Shown here: positions 25,521 to 34,305 of the stretch, piece after piece
Layout of the letters: the number at the start of each line of letters is the position of its first letter
Position numbering within the stretch: the stretch's first letter is position 1
NCBI RefSeq assembly: GCF_018130065.1
Contig: NZ_JAFCME010000017.1
Coordinates: 111,792 to 175,791, forward strand
Direction: 5' to 3'
DNA length: 64,000 nt
From: Bradyrhizobium sp. AUGA SZCCT0158
GTDB taxonomy: Bacteria; Pseudomonadota; Alphaproteobacteria; Rhizobiales; Xanthobacteraceae
Translations under genes and position numbers: made by a program
Notes under the pieces: model-generated
Database searches by the model: none
Told to the model about the DNA's origin: nothing
Seen by the model: only the letters and a program-made list of their open reading frames with translations

Positions 25521-25758
25521 ATCTCCGGGACGGGTGCTTGGAAAGGCGATTTGGCAACGGATCGTGCCCGATCGTTGCGCCGCCGGCGACATCAGCGCCA
25601 CGATGATCGTGCGCCGCAACATCACCCGTGCCGTCCAAAAGAAATTCTTCGGCCCCGATGGCGGATTCGTTTTGCGGCTAGACGGCCGGGTGGGTTCGCC
25701 GCAGCCTGCGCAAATACGACTGATCTTGACCGATTAACCATCCAACAGGAGACGGCAC

Positions 25759-26208
25759 ATGGCAGCACTCGAAAAGGGGATCACCGCTGATGGCACCGGC
25801 TACGGCGGCGTGACCTGGAATATCCTGGGCCAGGTCTATTTCCCGAAGGCGGTGACCGATTCCACCTTCGCCTTCGAGACCAACAGCGACCCCGGCCAGT
25901 TCGTGCCGGTCCATATCCATCCGACCCAGGACGAATTCATTCTGGTGCAGGAAGGCGAACTCGATCTCAAGCTCGACGGCGTCTGGGTCAAGGCGAAGGC
26001 CGGCGACCTGGTGCGGCTGCCGCGCGGCATTCCGCACGGTTACTTCAACAAGTCAGACAAGCCGGCGCGCGCGCTGTTCTGGGTGTCGCCGATGCAGAAG
26101 CTCGAAGCGCTATTCAACCGGCTGCACAACATGACCGACCCCGCGGAGGTGGTCCGGGTTTCGGCCGAGCACGAGGTGAACTTCCTGCCGCCCGAGGCCA
26201 ACGAATAG
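25759..26208 (+). CDS. cupin-domain protein
   Basis: A small beta-barrel cupin, 149 residues, probably metal-binding. Motif 1 is seen as PVHIHPTQDEFILVQEGELD (His, His and Glu ligands) and motif 2 as RLPRGIPHGYFNKS (the second His). Such proteins act as isomerases, dioxygenases or sensors; the substrate here is unknown. The ATG at 25759 has AGGAGA a few nucleotides upstream. The monooxygenase gene follows after 35 nt with its own GGAGA, so the two form an operon divergent from the AraC gene. Confidence 0.88.
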   Translation: MAALEKGITADGTGYGGVTWNILGQVYFPKAVTDSTFAFETNSDPGQFVPVHIHPTQDEFILVQEGELDLKLDGVWVKAKAGDLVRLPRGIPHGYFNKSDKPARALFWVSPMQKLEALFNRLHNMTDPAEVVRVSAEHEVNFLPPEANE

Positions 26209-26243
26209 CGGCGAGCTTTCACCTTCACGTCGGAGACAAATCC

Positions 26244-27734
26244 ATGGTCAAGCAAAAGCAGATCTGCATCATCGGCGCCGGCGTGTCCGGGCTTGCTGCG
26301 GCCAAGGCATTTTCGTCGCGCGGACACCGCGTCACCATTGTCGAGCGCAGCGGCGATCTCGGCGGCGTGTGGGAGCCGGCAAGATCCTATCCTGATGTGC
26401 AGACCCAAAGCCCGAAAGAGCTTTACCGCTACACCGACAAGGCCATGCCGGCATCCTATCCGGAATGGCCGAAGGGCCCGCAGGTTCATGCCTATCTTGC
26501 CGAATACGCCCGCGATCATGGCCTCGATCGCCTGATCCGCTTCAATACCGAGGTGGTGCAGATGAATAGCCGCCCGGACTCCAAGCCGGGCTGGCGGCTC
26601 GACCTTCGCGGCCCCGCCGGCAGCACGCCGGAGGACTTTGACTTCGTCGCGGTTTGCATCGGGCAGTTCAACGAACCGAAGACCCTCAGCCTTCGCGGCG
26701 AGGACGCGTTCAAGGCGCAGGGCGGACGCATCCTGCACTCCTCGCAATACAACGATGCCGGCCTCGCCAAGGGCAAGAAGGTGGTTGTGCTGGGCGGCTC
26801 GAAATCGGCCACCGACATTGCGGTCAACGCGGTCAATTCCGGCGCCAGCGCGGTCACGCTGGTGTACCGCGAGCCGGTGTGGCGGATTCCCTACTTCATC
26901 GGCGGCCTGATCAACTTCAAGCGCATCCTCTACATCCGCGCGCAGGAGGAGATGTTCAAGAGCTGGGGCATCGGCGCGCTGTCGCGGTTCAAGCACGCGG
27001 TGGCGAAGCCGTTTGTCTGGGCCAACTGGCGCGGCCTGGAAAGCATGCTGAAGCTGCAGCTCAAGCTGAAGAAATGCGACATGGTTCCGAAGCAGCGCAT
27101 CGAGGATGGCGTCAATTGCTCGGTGCCGATTGCCACGCCGGACTTCTTTCCGATGGTGGCCGATGGCCGGATCAAGGCGATCCGCGGCAGCTTCGATCAC
27201 TATGACGGCAACAGCATCGTGATGACCGGCGGCGAGCGCGTTGCAGCCGACCTCGCCATCCTGGCCATCGGCTACAAGCTCGGCGTGCCGTTCCTGCCGC
27301 AGGCGCTTCGTGACCGACTGGTGGACGGCGACGGCCAGTACAGGCTCTACCGGCTGATCGCCAATCCGGATCTGCCGGACATGGGTTTTGTCGGCTTCAA
27401 CTCCAGTTTCTGCACGGTGCTGTGCGCCGATCTGGCGGCAAACTGGCTGGTCCGTTACGCCGACGGCCAGCTTGCGCAGCAGCCGAGCCCCGCCGAGATG
27501 CGTGACAACATCGAACTGATGCTGCATTTCAAACGCGTGGAGCGGCCGGCGGCCGGCGTCTATGGCGGGCTGTGCGTGGCGCCCTACCATTTCAAGCATT
27601 TTGACGAGTTGCTCGCCGACATCGGGACAACAACACGCCGGCGCAGCGCGCTGGCGGAGAAATTTACCCCACCCGACGCGGATGCGTATGCGCGGTTTCT
27701 CGCTTCTGCACCGGACTATAAGGTATCGGCATGA
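26244..27734 (+). CDS. flavin-containing monooxygenase (FAD/NADPH)
   Basis: A predicted FAD-dependent, NADPH-using monooxygenase of the FMO/Baeyer-Villiger class; the substrate is unknown. The 496 residues begin with the FAD motif IIGAGVSGLAAAKAF, followed by ERSGDLGGVWEP. A variant FMO fingerprint, QGGRILHSSQY, is seen; the usual pattern is FxGxxxHxxxY/F, with Gln here in place of the Phe. The NADPH motif VVVLGGSKSATDIAVNAV follows. The start ATG at 26244 has GGAGA upstream. It is cotranscribed with the cupin gene and divergent from the AraC/carbamoyltransferase unit. An oxidised product could be the substrate of the carbamoyltransferase, but that is inference. Confidence 0.88.
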   Translation: MVKQKQICIIGAGVSGLAAAKAFSSRGHRVTIVERSGDLGGVWEPARSYPDVQTQSPKELYRYTDKAMPASYPEWPKGPQVHAYLAEYARDHGLDRLIRFNTEVVQMNSRPDSKPGWRLDLRGPAGSTPEDFDFVAVCIGQFNEPKTLSLRGEDAFKAQGGRILHSSQYNDAGLAKGKKVVVLGGSKSATDIAVNAVNSGASAVTLVYREPVWRIPYFIGGLINFKRILYIRAQEEMFKSWGIGALSRFKHAVAKPFVWANWRGLESMLKLQLKLKKCDMVPKQRIEDGVNCSVPIATPDFFPMVADGRIKAIRGSFDHYDGNSIVMTGGERVAADLAILAIGYKLGVPFLPQALRDRLVDGDGQYRLYRLIANPDLPDMGFVGFNSSFCTVLCADLAANWLVRYADGQLAQQPSPAEMRDNIELMLHFKRVERPAAGVYGGLCVAPYHFKHFDELLADIGTTTRRRSALAEKFTPPDADAYARFLASAPDYKVSA

Positions 27735-27981
27735 AGTGGGGAGACGGCCAATAACCGAGCTAGGCCGCGCTCCGGCTCGCAGGATTTCCCAACGATCGAG
27801 GCCGCCGGATTGACAGGTGGCCCGGGCGGCTGCGGCGGCGGTGGAATGGGCGGAGGCGATAAGGGCGCGGACGGTGCATTAATACCGCTGGTCGAGGCTC
27901 ATCTTACTTTGCATGGGGTTGTTTTCGCGATTTTTTATCTGCGGAGGCGGGAACGGGATCATTGGCGCTTCGCGCTGACCT

Positions 27982-29331
27982 CTAGCCGGAGCTGAGCCGC
28001 ACACCGGCGCGCAAAAACTTCTGCGGGTCGACCGCGTCGCCGTCGATCCGTGTTTCATAATGCAGATGCGGACCGGTTGAGCGGCCGGTTGAGCCGACCG
28101 CACCGATCACCTGTCCGATCTTGACGACGTCGCCGACCCTGACGTGGATCTCCGACAGATGGCCGTAGCGGGTCGATAGCCCGTTGCCGTGGTCGATCTC
28201 GACCATGCGGCCATAGCCGCCCATCCATCCCGATGAAGCCACTTTGCCGTTCGCGGTCGCGCGCACGGGATCGCCGGTCGCGGCGCGGAAATCGAGGCCG
28301 GTATGCATCGCCGGCCGACCAAGGAAAGGATCGCTGCGGACGCCGAAGCCGGAGGTAAACTCGACCTCGCCGACGACGGGTTTGCGATAGGGCACCAGCG
28401 CCAGAGTCCGATTCAACCGCTCGACCTGGGCACGGGTGGCGTTGATCCGGTTGAGCTGGCGCTCGAACGGGCCGGCATCGGCGCCAAGCTTCACCGGCAC
28501 GAAGGGGCCGCCGACGCCCGAACGCGGCGTCGCGGCTTCGAGCTGCGCCATGTCGAGGCCGAGATCGGTGAACACGCCGCGCATCCGGCGGACGCGCGAT
28601 TCCATGCTGTCTTCTACCGAGCTCAGCGCCGCCATCTGGCGCCGCTCGACCTGGTCAAGCGACGTCTGCAGCCGGACCAGGACGTTGTCGACGCCTTGAA
28701 CCTTGGCGTACTGGTTGGCTTGCTGCTTGGCCACGACCGGAGCGCGCGACTCCAGACGGGCTTCACGATCCGGCGGCGCCACAAAGATCACGGTGTCGCT
28801 GATCGGGCTGGGCTTCGGTGTCCCGGAAGCGGGGCTCTCGGCGGCGGCGCCGCGGGCCGACGGCCGGATCGATCCGGTGGCCGTGCTGTCCGGAATCGAG
28901 CCGAGCGCGGTGGCGCGGGATTCCAGCGCGGTCTGGCGCTTCATGATCTGGTCGAGCTTCTGGTCGAACTGTTCCTGGTCGAGCAATTGGCGGCTGGTGG
29001 TGCGATCGACCTTGGCGCGCAGCTCGGCGATGCGGTCTTCATAGGCGTACTGCATCTCGGCCTGGCGGGCGATTAGCCGAGTCAGGACGTCGTCGCGAAA
29101 GGCGAAATAGGTGGCGGTCGCCGCCGACCACATTCCGAGCACGACGACCGTGCCGACGACGATCCAGAACACCACGGGCCCGAACCGCACCTGCTTGCCG
29201 GCATGGACAATGGCATATCCGTCATTGGCCGGGGGCAGCGCCGCGGCCTGCGCCACGGGACGTCGCGCCCGGCTGTCATGGGGATGATGGTGCTGGTGGT
29301 ACTCGGAATGATGACCGGAACGGTACGACAT
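27982..29331 (-). CDS. M23-family peptidoglycan endopeptidase-type protein, membrane anchored
   Basis: A predicted inner-membrane protein with a periplasmic LytM/M23 domain that cuts peptide crosslinks or activates amidases. The 449 residues start MSYRSGHHSEYHQHHHPHD, a His-rich cytoplasmic tail. One membrane helix follows (about 60-85), then a coiled-coil region and the M23 domain with MHTGLDFRAATGDPVRAT (His and Asp ligands) and GRSTGPHLHYET (HxH ligand). All the usual zinc residues are present, so it may be catalytic. The start at 29329-29331 has GGGAGA upstream. It is separated by 101 nt from the peroxiredoxin gene on the same strand. Confidence 0.9.
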   Translation of the reverse strand: MSYRSGHHSEYHQHHHPHDSRARRPVAQAAALPPANDGYAIVHAGKQVRFGPVVFWIVVGTVVVLGMWSAATATYFAFRDDVLTRLIARQAEMQYAYEDRIAELRAKVDRTTSRQLLDQEQFDQKLDQIMKRQTALESRATALGSIPDSTATGSIRPSARGAAAESPASGTPKPSPISDTVIFVAPPDREARLESRAPVVAKQQANQYAKVQGVDNVLVRLQTSLDQVERRQMAALSSVEDSMESRVRRMRGVFTDLGLDMAQLEAATPRSGVGGPFVPVKLGADAGPFERQLNRINATRAQVERLNRTLALVPYRKPVVGEVEFTSGFGVRSDPFLGRPAMHTGLDFRAATGDPVRATANGKVASSGWMGGYGRMVEIDHGNGLSTRYGHLSEIHVRVGDVVKIGQVIGAVGSTGRSTGPHLHYETRIDGDAVDPQKFLRAGVRLSSG

Positions 29332-29432
29332 CGGCTCTCCCGCGCCGGTCGGACAGGGGTTCCGTACGGCTGAATTTGCGAGGCCGATTTGACCCACTCA
29401 TGGTTAATTTTTGGGAAATGGAACCTGGAAAA

Positions 29433-30242
29433 CTATAATCCTTGCGCTGCGGCCAACACGTCGTCGGCGTGGCCATCGACCCGTACATTGCGCCAGATTT
29501 TCGCGATCTTGCCGTCCTTGCCGATCAGAACGGTGGTGCGAAGAATCCCAAGGAAGGTCCTGCCATACATGGATTTTTCGCCCCAGGCGCCATACGCCTC
29601 CAGCATCTCATGTTTCTCATCCGAAATCAGAGGAATCGAGAGCTGGTGCTTGTCGCGAAAGGACTCCTGGGCCCGTACGGTGTCGGCGGAGATGCCGAGC
29701 ACCGCCGTTCCGCTTTCGGCGAAGGCGTCCTTGAGCCGGGTGAAGTCGATCGCCTCCCTGGTGCAGCCGGGGGTGTCGGCGCGGGGGTAGAAGAACAGCA
29801 CCAGTTTTTGGCCGGCGTAATCGGCCAGGGCGACGCTGTCGCCGCCGTCCCGGGGCAGCCGGAAGCCGGGCGCTTTGGCGCCTTCAGCCAGCGCAGCCGC
29901 CGGTCCGGGCGCGGGGAGCGGCTTTTCGGCCGGCTTGGGAATCGGCCCGGAATCGGATTTCGGCGTCGCCGATAGGTTGGATTTTAACGATTTCGACGCC
30001 GGCTTGTGGGATTCTTTGGTCGAAGCGCTTTTGGCTGCTTTGCCTGATTTTGTTGCGACCGCCTTGCCGGCCTTGGCCGCGGGCGCTTTGACTGGAGCTT
30101 TCGAGCTACTGCGGGCTGCCTTCGCCGGGATCGTTTTTTGGGCGGATTTCTTGGCAGGCGCCTTCGCGGATGACTTGGCAGGTGTCTTTGCGGGTGTCTT
30201 TGCGGATCCCTTGGAGGATTTCTTGCGCGTTTTCTTGGACAT
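29433..30242 (-). CDS. bcp: Bcp/PrxQ-type peroxiredoxin with long Lys/Ala-rich N-terminal tail
   Basis: A thiol peroxidase reducing H2O2 and organic peroxides. The catalytic C-terminal domain (about residues 115-269) has FFYPRADTPGCTREAIDFTR with the peroxidatic Cys. The second Cys seen five residues later in E. coli Bcp is absent, which suggests a 1-Cys mechanism. The first 110 or so residues are rich in Lys, Ala, Pro and Ser, like a histone H1 tail (for example KTPAKTPAKSSAKAPAKKSA). The start ATG at 30240-30242 has AAGGAAGG upstream. It is divergent from the AsmA-like gene. The tail could bind DNA or be a disordered linker. Confidence 0.88.
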   Translation of the reverse strand: MSKKTRKKSSKGSAKTPAKTPAKSSAKAPAKKSAQKTIPAKAARSSSKAPVKAPAAKAGKAVATKSGKAAKSASTKESHKPASKSLKSNLSATPKSDSGPIPKPAEKPLPAPGPAAALAEGAKAPGFRLPRDGGDSVALADYAGQKLVLFFYPRADTPGCTREAIDFTRLKDAFAESGTAVLGISADTVRAQESFRDKHQLSIPLISDEKHEMLEAYGAWGEKSMYGRTFLGILRTTVLIGKDGKIAKIWRNVRVDGHADDVLAAAQGL

Positions 30243-30551
30243 ACGCCTTCCTTTCGTCGCTTTCGGCGGATCAACCAATAGGGTATTGCGGGTCTTGTCC
30301 CGGCCTATCGGATTCGCTCCGGCTGCTGGGCAAGTTTGATGACCTCGGAGTATGGTTACAAGGAATTCGACGCACCACCCGTCCGCTCGTTGACGGCCCG
30401 TTTGATTAAGTCGGCGATTGAGTCCTTGGGCTGGGCTACGAGTAACAGTATTAATCGAGGATTGGCAGCGATGCCGGCACGGGAGCGCTCGATACAGATC
30501 GATGGGCGCGCCTGCGGCGACGATCAACCTCAGCGCCAGCACCGAGAGGCA
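30243..30551. other. 309-nt divergent region between bcp and the AsmA-like gene
   Basis: No separate gene is seen. The open frame upstream of 30552 is in phase with the AsmA-like gene and could be an N-terminal extension if translation starts earlier (ATG at 30471, or another at 30336). Both promoters should lie here. Confidence 0.4.
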
Positions 30552-33500
30552 ATGGCTAGGAATAGTTCGCCCCAAAGTCCTGGGCTCCAAGGTTCTGGGC
30601 TCAAAGGTCTTGGACCCCAAGGTTCGGGGCGCCAAGATCTTGGGCGACAAGGGTCGAATCCGCATGCTGAGGCTCAAATCTCGCAATGGGATGACGAGGC
30701 CGGCTGGGATACCGACCAGGACGAGGCGGCGCGCTACCGCGCGCGGCGGCTATTGTCCCGTTCCAATTCCCGTTTTCACCGCTTCAGCGACAACGTTTCA
30801 GCGCTGAACCGATGGATCAGCGGCGAACGTTGGGTCAAGCGCCTATCGGTTGTGATTGCGGTGCTGGCCGTGATCTTTGCCAGCTGTTTCGGCGGGCTTT
30901 GGTGGCGGCTCGGCGCCGGCCCGATCAATCTCGACCTGGCGACGCCCTGGCTTGCGAAGGCGATCGAGGAAAATATCGGGCACGGCAATACGGTCGAGGT
31001 CGGTGGCACGCAAATCGAGCGCGCCGGCAGAATTCGAATCGCGGTGCGTATCCGCGACATCGTGGTCAGGGATCGCGACCAGGCCATTGTCGCAAGCGCC
31101 CCGAAGGCCGAGGTGAGATTATCCGGCACCGCGTTGTTGATGGGGCGGCTTCGCGCCGAGAGCCTCAATCTGGTCGATGCCGAACTCGCGGTACGAATCA
31201 CGCCGGATGGCCAGGTGACGGTATCGGCTGGTGACACGGCCAAACCATTGGCGACCGGCGTAGCCTCGAAGCGCGACGCTGGCCTGGCGCCCACATTCCC
31301 GCGGCCGGCACCGCCGCCTGGCACGCCGGCGCCCGAGACGGCACAGAACGGATTGCTGGCCGGCCTCGATTGGCTCGACAGCCTGAGCCTGACCGGTCTC
31401 GACGGACAAAATCTCAACGAGATCGGCTTGAAGAACGGCAATCTGGTCGTCGACGACCAGCAGCGCGGCAACAAGTGGACCTTCGACAATATCAGCATGA
31501 GCCTTCGCCGGCCGAACGCCGGTGGGGTGGCGCTGAGCGTTGGCGAGGAGGGCGCCCGGCCATGGTCGCTGCGGGCGGTGATCGGGCCACCGACCAACGG
31601 CGTGCGCTCGGTCGATCTGCGTGCCGACAAGGTACCGGCGGCCAATATTCTGCTGGCGATGCGGGTCAAGGATCTCACCTACAGCGCAAACCTGCCGCTG
31701 TCGGGTGAACTGAAAGGCGAACTCGGCCGCGATGGCCTGCCGACCTATTTCCGTGGCAAGCTGACCGCTGGTGCCGGCAACATCATCGACAGCGATACGC
31801 CCGATTATCCGATGGCGATCGATGCGGCGGAAATGAACGTCGAATGGGATTCGGCGCGGCGCGTGCTGGTCGCCCCGTTCAAGATCGTTTCCGGCGCCAA
31901 CCGGGTTACGCTGCTCGGCCATCTCGAGCCGCCGAATGGAACCACGACCGAATGGCAGGCCGGGTTGAGCGGCGGCACTATCGTGCTAGCCGGCAATGAG
32001 GGCGAACAGCCGCTGATCTTCAATCGCATCGCGATCGGCATGCGCTTCGACACCGACAGGAAGCGCTTTCTGCTGACGCAGGCAGATATCAGCAATGGCG
32101 AGATCGGCGTCGCTGGAACCGGCAGCGTCGATTATTCCGGCGAGGCGCGGCTCCAGCTTGGCTTTGCCGGTACGCCGATGTCGGCCTCCGCGCTCAAGCG
32201 GATGTGGCCGGTCCTGATCGTGCCGGAAGTGCGCGAATGGGTGATTGAGCGGATCGAACGCGGCACGCTCCAGCGCATCGAGGTCGGCGTCAATTCGCCG
32301 GTGCGAAACTTGTCGCGCAAAGGCCCGCCGATTCCCGACGACGGCCTGGCGGTCACTATCACGGCGACCGGCGTGACGGTGCGCCCCGTCGATGACATGC
32401 CGGTCGTGCGCGACGCCGACCTGAAGGCACGCGTGACGGGTCGCACCGCTACCGTCAACATCGGCCAGGGCATCGCCGATACGCCGGCCGGTCGCAAGGT
32501 CACGATTTCGGATTTCACCTTCGAGGTGCCGGACATGGCGCCGAAGCCATCGCCGTCGAAGGTGAAATTCCGCATGGATGGAACCATTGCGGCCGCGGCC
32601 GAGATCCTGGCATCCGATCGCCTCAGCGACGTCTCCGCCAATTTCATCGATCCGAACGCGAGCAAGGGGACAGTGACGGCTAACATCATGCTCGGCATGC
32701 CGGTCAAGGGCGTGCTGACCAAGGCCGACACGACTTATGCTGTGACCGCCGATCTCGGCGGGGTCTCCATCGACAAGCTGGTGATGAACCAGAAGCTGGA
32801 GGCGAACACGCTGAAGGTCGTTGCCAACAACAACGGCTATCAGGTCAGGGGCGACGTCAAGATCAACGGCCAGCAGGCGTCGCTGGATTATCGCAAGCCG
32901 AACGAGGGCGACGCCGATATCAGGCTGTCGGCGACGCTGGATGACGCCAGCCGCGCGCGGCTTGGGCTGGATCTTGGTCCAGCCGTTAGCGGCGCGATTC
33001 CAGTCAAACTGGTCGGCAAGATCGGCGATAACGACACCCGCGTCGGCATCGAGGCCGATCTTACCTCGCTCCGGCTCGACAACATCCTGCCGGGTTGGGT
33101 CAAGGTGCCGGGCAGGTCCGGCAAGGCGACGTTCAGCGTCGTCAAGAAGGAGCAGTCGACGCTGTTCCAGGACATCGTCGTCGACGGCGGCGGCGTCTCG
33201 ATCAAGGGCTCGCTGGAAGTCGACGCGAATGGCGAGCTAATGACCGCGAACTTCCCGACCTATTCGCCGTCGGAAGGCGACAAGACCTCGCTGAAAGCCG
33301 AACGCAATGCCGATGGCGTCGTGAAGGTGACGATGCGCGGCGACGTGTTCGATGGCCGCGGCTTCCTCAAATCGGCCATCTCGGGCAAGGAAGCCGACGC
33401 CAAGAAGACCAAGAACATCGATCTGGATATCGACGTCAAGCTCGGCGCGGTCGCCGGCCACAATGGCGAGGCGCTGCGCAGCGTCGATGCCAAGATGTCC

Positions 33501-34211
33501 CGGCGCAATGGCGTCATCAAGACGTTTGCGATGACCGGCAAGGTCGGGCGCGATACGCCGGTGACCGCCGATTTGCGCGGTCGTGTTCAGGGGCAGGGGC
33601 GTGACCTGATCATTCTGCAGACCAATGACGCCGGCGCGTTCCTCCGCTTCACCGACACCAACTCGAAGGTCTTCGGCGGTCAGCTCTCGCTCGCGATGGA
33701 GCCGCCGACGGTCGAACCATCAGCCAAAGATGGCCTGATCAATATCCGCGACTTCTCCGTCAAAGGCGTCCCTGAACTGGAGCGCGCGGCAGCGGGTGGA
33801 CCGGCAGGCGTACAAAACGGCGTGTCGTTCTCGGCGTTGCGCGCGGAATTCACCCGGCAGAGCGGACACCTCACGATCCGGGACGGCGTCGTGAAGGGCC
33901 CGACGATCGGCGCCACCATCGAAGGCACGCTCGACTATATCGGCAACTCCGTACGCATGAGCGGGACCTTCGTTCCGATGTACGGACTCAACAATATGTT
34001 CGGCCAGATTCCCGTGCTCGGCCTGTTCCTCGGCGGCGGCAGCAATGAGGGCCTGATCGGCGTCACCTATGAGGTCGTCGGCACGCCGGCCGCGCCGGTG
34101 CTGCGCGTCAATCCGATTTCAGCGATGGCGCCCGGCGTGCTGCGCAAGATCTTCGAATTCAACACGGGCAAGCAGAACAACCCGATCGAATTCCCGCCGA
34201 CCAATAATTAG
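30552..34211 (+). CDS. giant AsmA-like/DUF3971 (YhdP-type) membrane-anchored protein
   Basis: A predicted inner-membrane protein with a very large periplasmic part of the AsmA/YhdP class; in E. coli this class moves phospholipid toward the outer membrane. From the ATG at 30552 (GAGAGG just upstream) it has 1219 residues. A low-complexity pentapeptide stretch comes first, then one membrane helix (VVIAVLAVIFASCFGGLWWR), then beta-rich repeat sequence and a C-terminal AsmA-like part with GTLDYIGNSVRMSGTFVPMY. An ATG at 30471 would add 27 residues. It stands alone on this strand, divergent from bcp. Confidence 0.85.
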   Translation: MARNSSPQSPGLQGSGLKGLGPQGSGRQDLGRQGSNPHAEAQISQWDDEAGWDTDQDEAARYRARRLLSRSNSRFHRFSDNVSALNRWISGERWVKRLSVVIAVLAVIFASCFGGLWWRLGAGPINLDLATPWLAKAIEENIGHGNTVEVGGTQIERAGRIRIAVRIRDIVVRDRDQAIVASAPKAEVRLSGTALLMGRLRAESLNLVDAELAVRITPDGQVTVSAGDTAKPLATGVASKRDAGLAPTFPRPAPPPGTPAPETAQNGLLAGLDWLDSLSLTGLDGQNLNEIGLKNGNLVVDDQQRGNKWTFDNISMSLRRPNAGGVALSVGEEGARPWSLRAVIGPPTNGVRSVDLRADKVPAANILLAMRVKDLTYSANLPLSGELKGELGRDGLPTYFRGKLTAGAGNIIDSDTPDYPMAIDAAEMNVEWDSARRVLVAPFKIVSGANRVTLLGHLEPPNGTTTEWQAGLSGGTIVLAGNEGEQPLIFNRIAIGMRFDTDRKRFLLTQADISNGEIGVAGTGSVDYSGEARLQLGFAGTPMSASALKRMWPVLIVPEVREWVIERIERGTLQRIEVGVNSPVRNLSRKGPPIPDDGLAVTITATGVTVRPVDDMPVVRDADLKARVTGRTATVNIGQGIADTPAGRKVTISDFTFEVPDMAPKPSPSKVKFRMDGTIAAAAEILASDRLSDVSANFIDPNASKGTVTANIMLGMPVKGVLTKADTTYAVTADLGGVSIDKLVMNQKLEANTLKVVANNNGYQVRGDVKINGQQASLDYRKPNEGDADIRLSATLDDASRARLGLDLGPAVSGAIPVKLVGKIGDNDTRVGIEADLTSLRLDNILPGWVKVPGRSGKATFSVVKKEQSTLFQDIVVDGGGVSIKGSLEVDANGELMTANFPTYSPSEGDKTSLKAERNADGVVKVTMRGDVFDGRGFLKSAISGKEADAKKTKNIDLDIDVKLGAVAGHNGEALRSVDAKMSRRNGVIKTFAMTGKVGRDTPVTADLRGRVQGQGRDLIILQTNDAGAFLRFTDTNSKVFGGQLSLAMEPPTVEPSAKDGLINIRDFSVKGVPELERAAAGGPAGVQNGVSFSALRAEFTRQSGHLTIRDGVVKGPTIGATIEGTLDYIGNSVRMSGTFVPMYGLNNMFGQIPVLGLFLGGGSNEGLIGVTYEVVGTPAAPVLRVNPISAMAPGVLRKIFEFNTGKQNNPIEFPPTNN
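30572..30656. repeat. 15-bp minisatellite, five and a half units, inside the AsmA-like gene
   Basis: The units start at 30572, 30587, 30602, 30617, 30632 and 30647 (partial) and resemble CCAAGGTTCTGGGCT. At 15 bp they keep frame and encode pentapeptides such as LQGSG, LKGLG, PQGSG and RQDLG in the cytoplasmic N-terminus. The number of units could vary between strains. Confidence 0.85.
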
Positions 34212-34305
34212 GGCGTGAGCCGTTGAGGGGTTTTGTCATCAGCGATTGATCTGGCCAATCGGCATCGTCCCGCGCTAGCTTTAAAAAAACCGGGAGGCTG
34301 GCGTC

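Noticed and set aside
25503..25790. short open frames in the AraC/cupin divergent region
   Set aside because: They overlap the cupin start, lack ribosome sites and have unlike composition; they are probably leader DNA.
27810..27995. 61-residue Gly-rich open frame after the monooxygenase gene
   Set aside because: It has no ribosome site, the Gly run reflects GGC/GGT-rich DNA, and it overlaps the end of the M23 gene on the other strand.
34249..34265. FixK-type box before the enolase-superfamily gene
   Set aside because: TTGATCTGGCCAAT does not keep the N6 spacing of TTGA-N6-TCAA.
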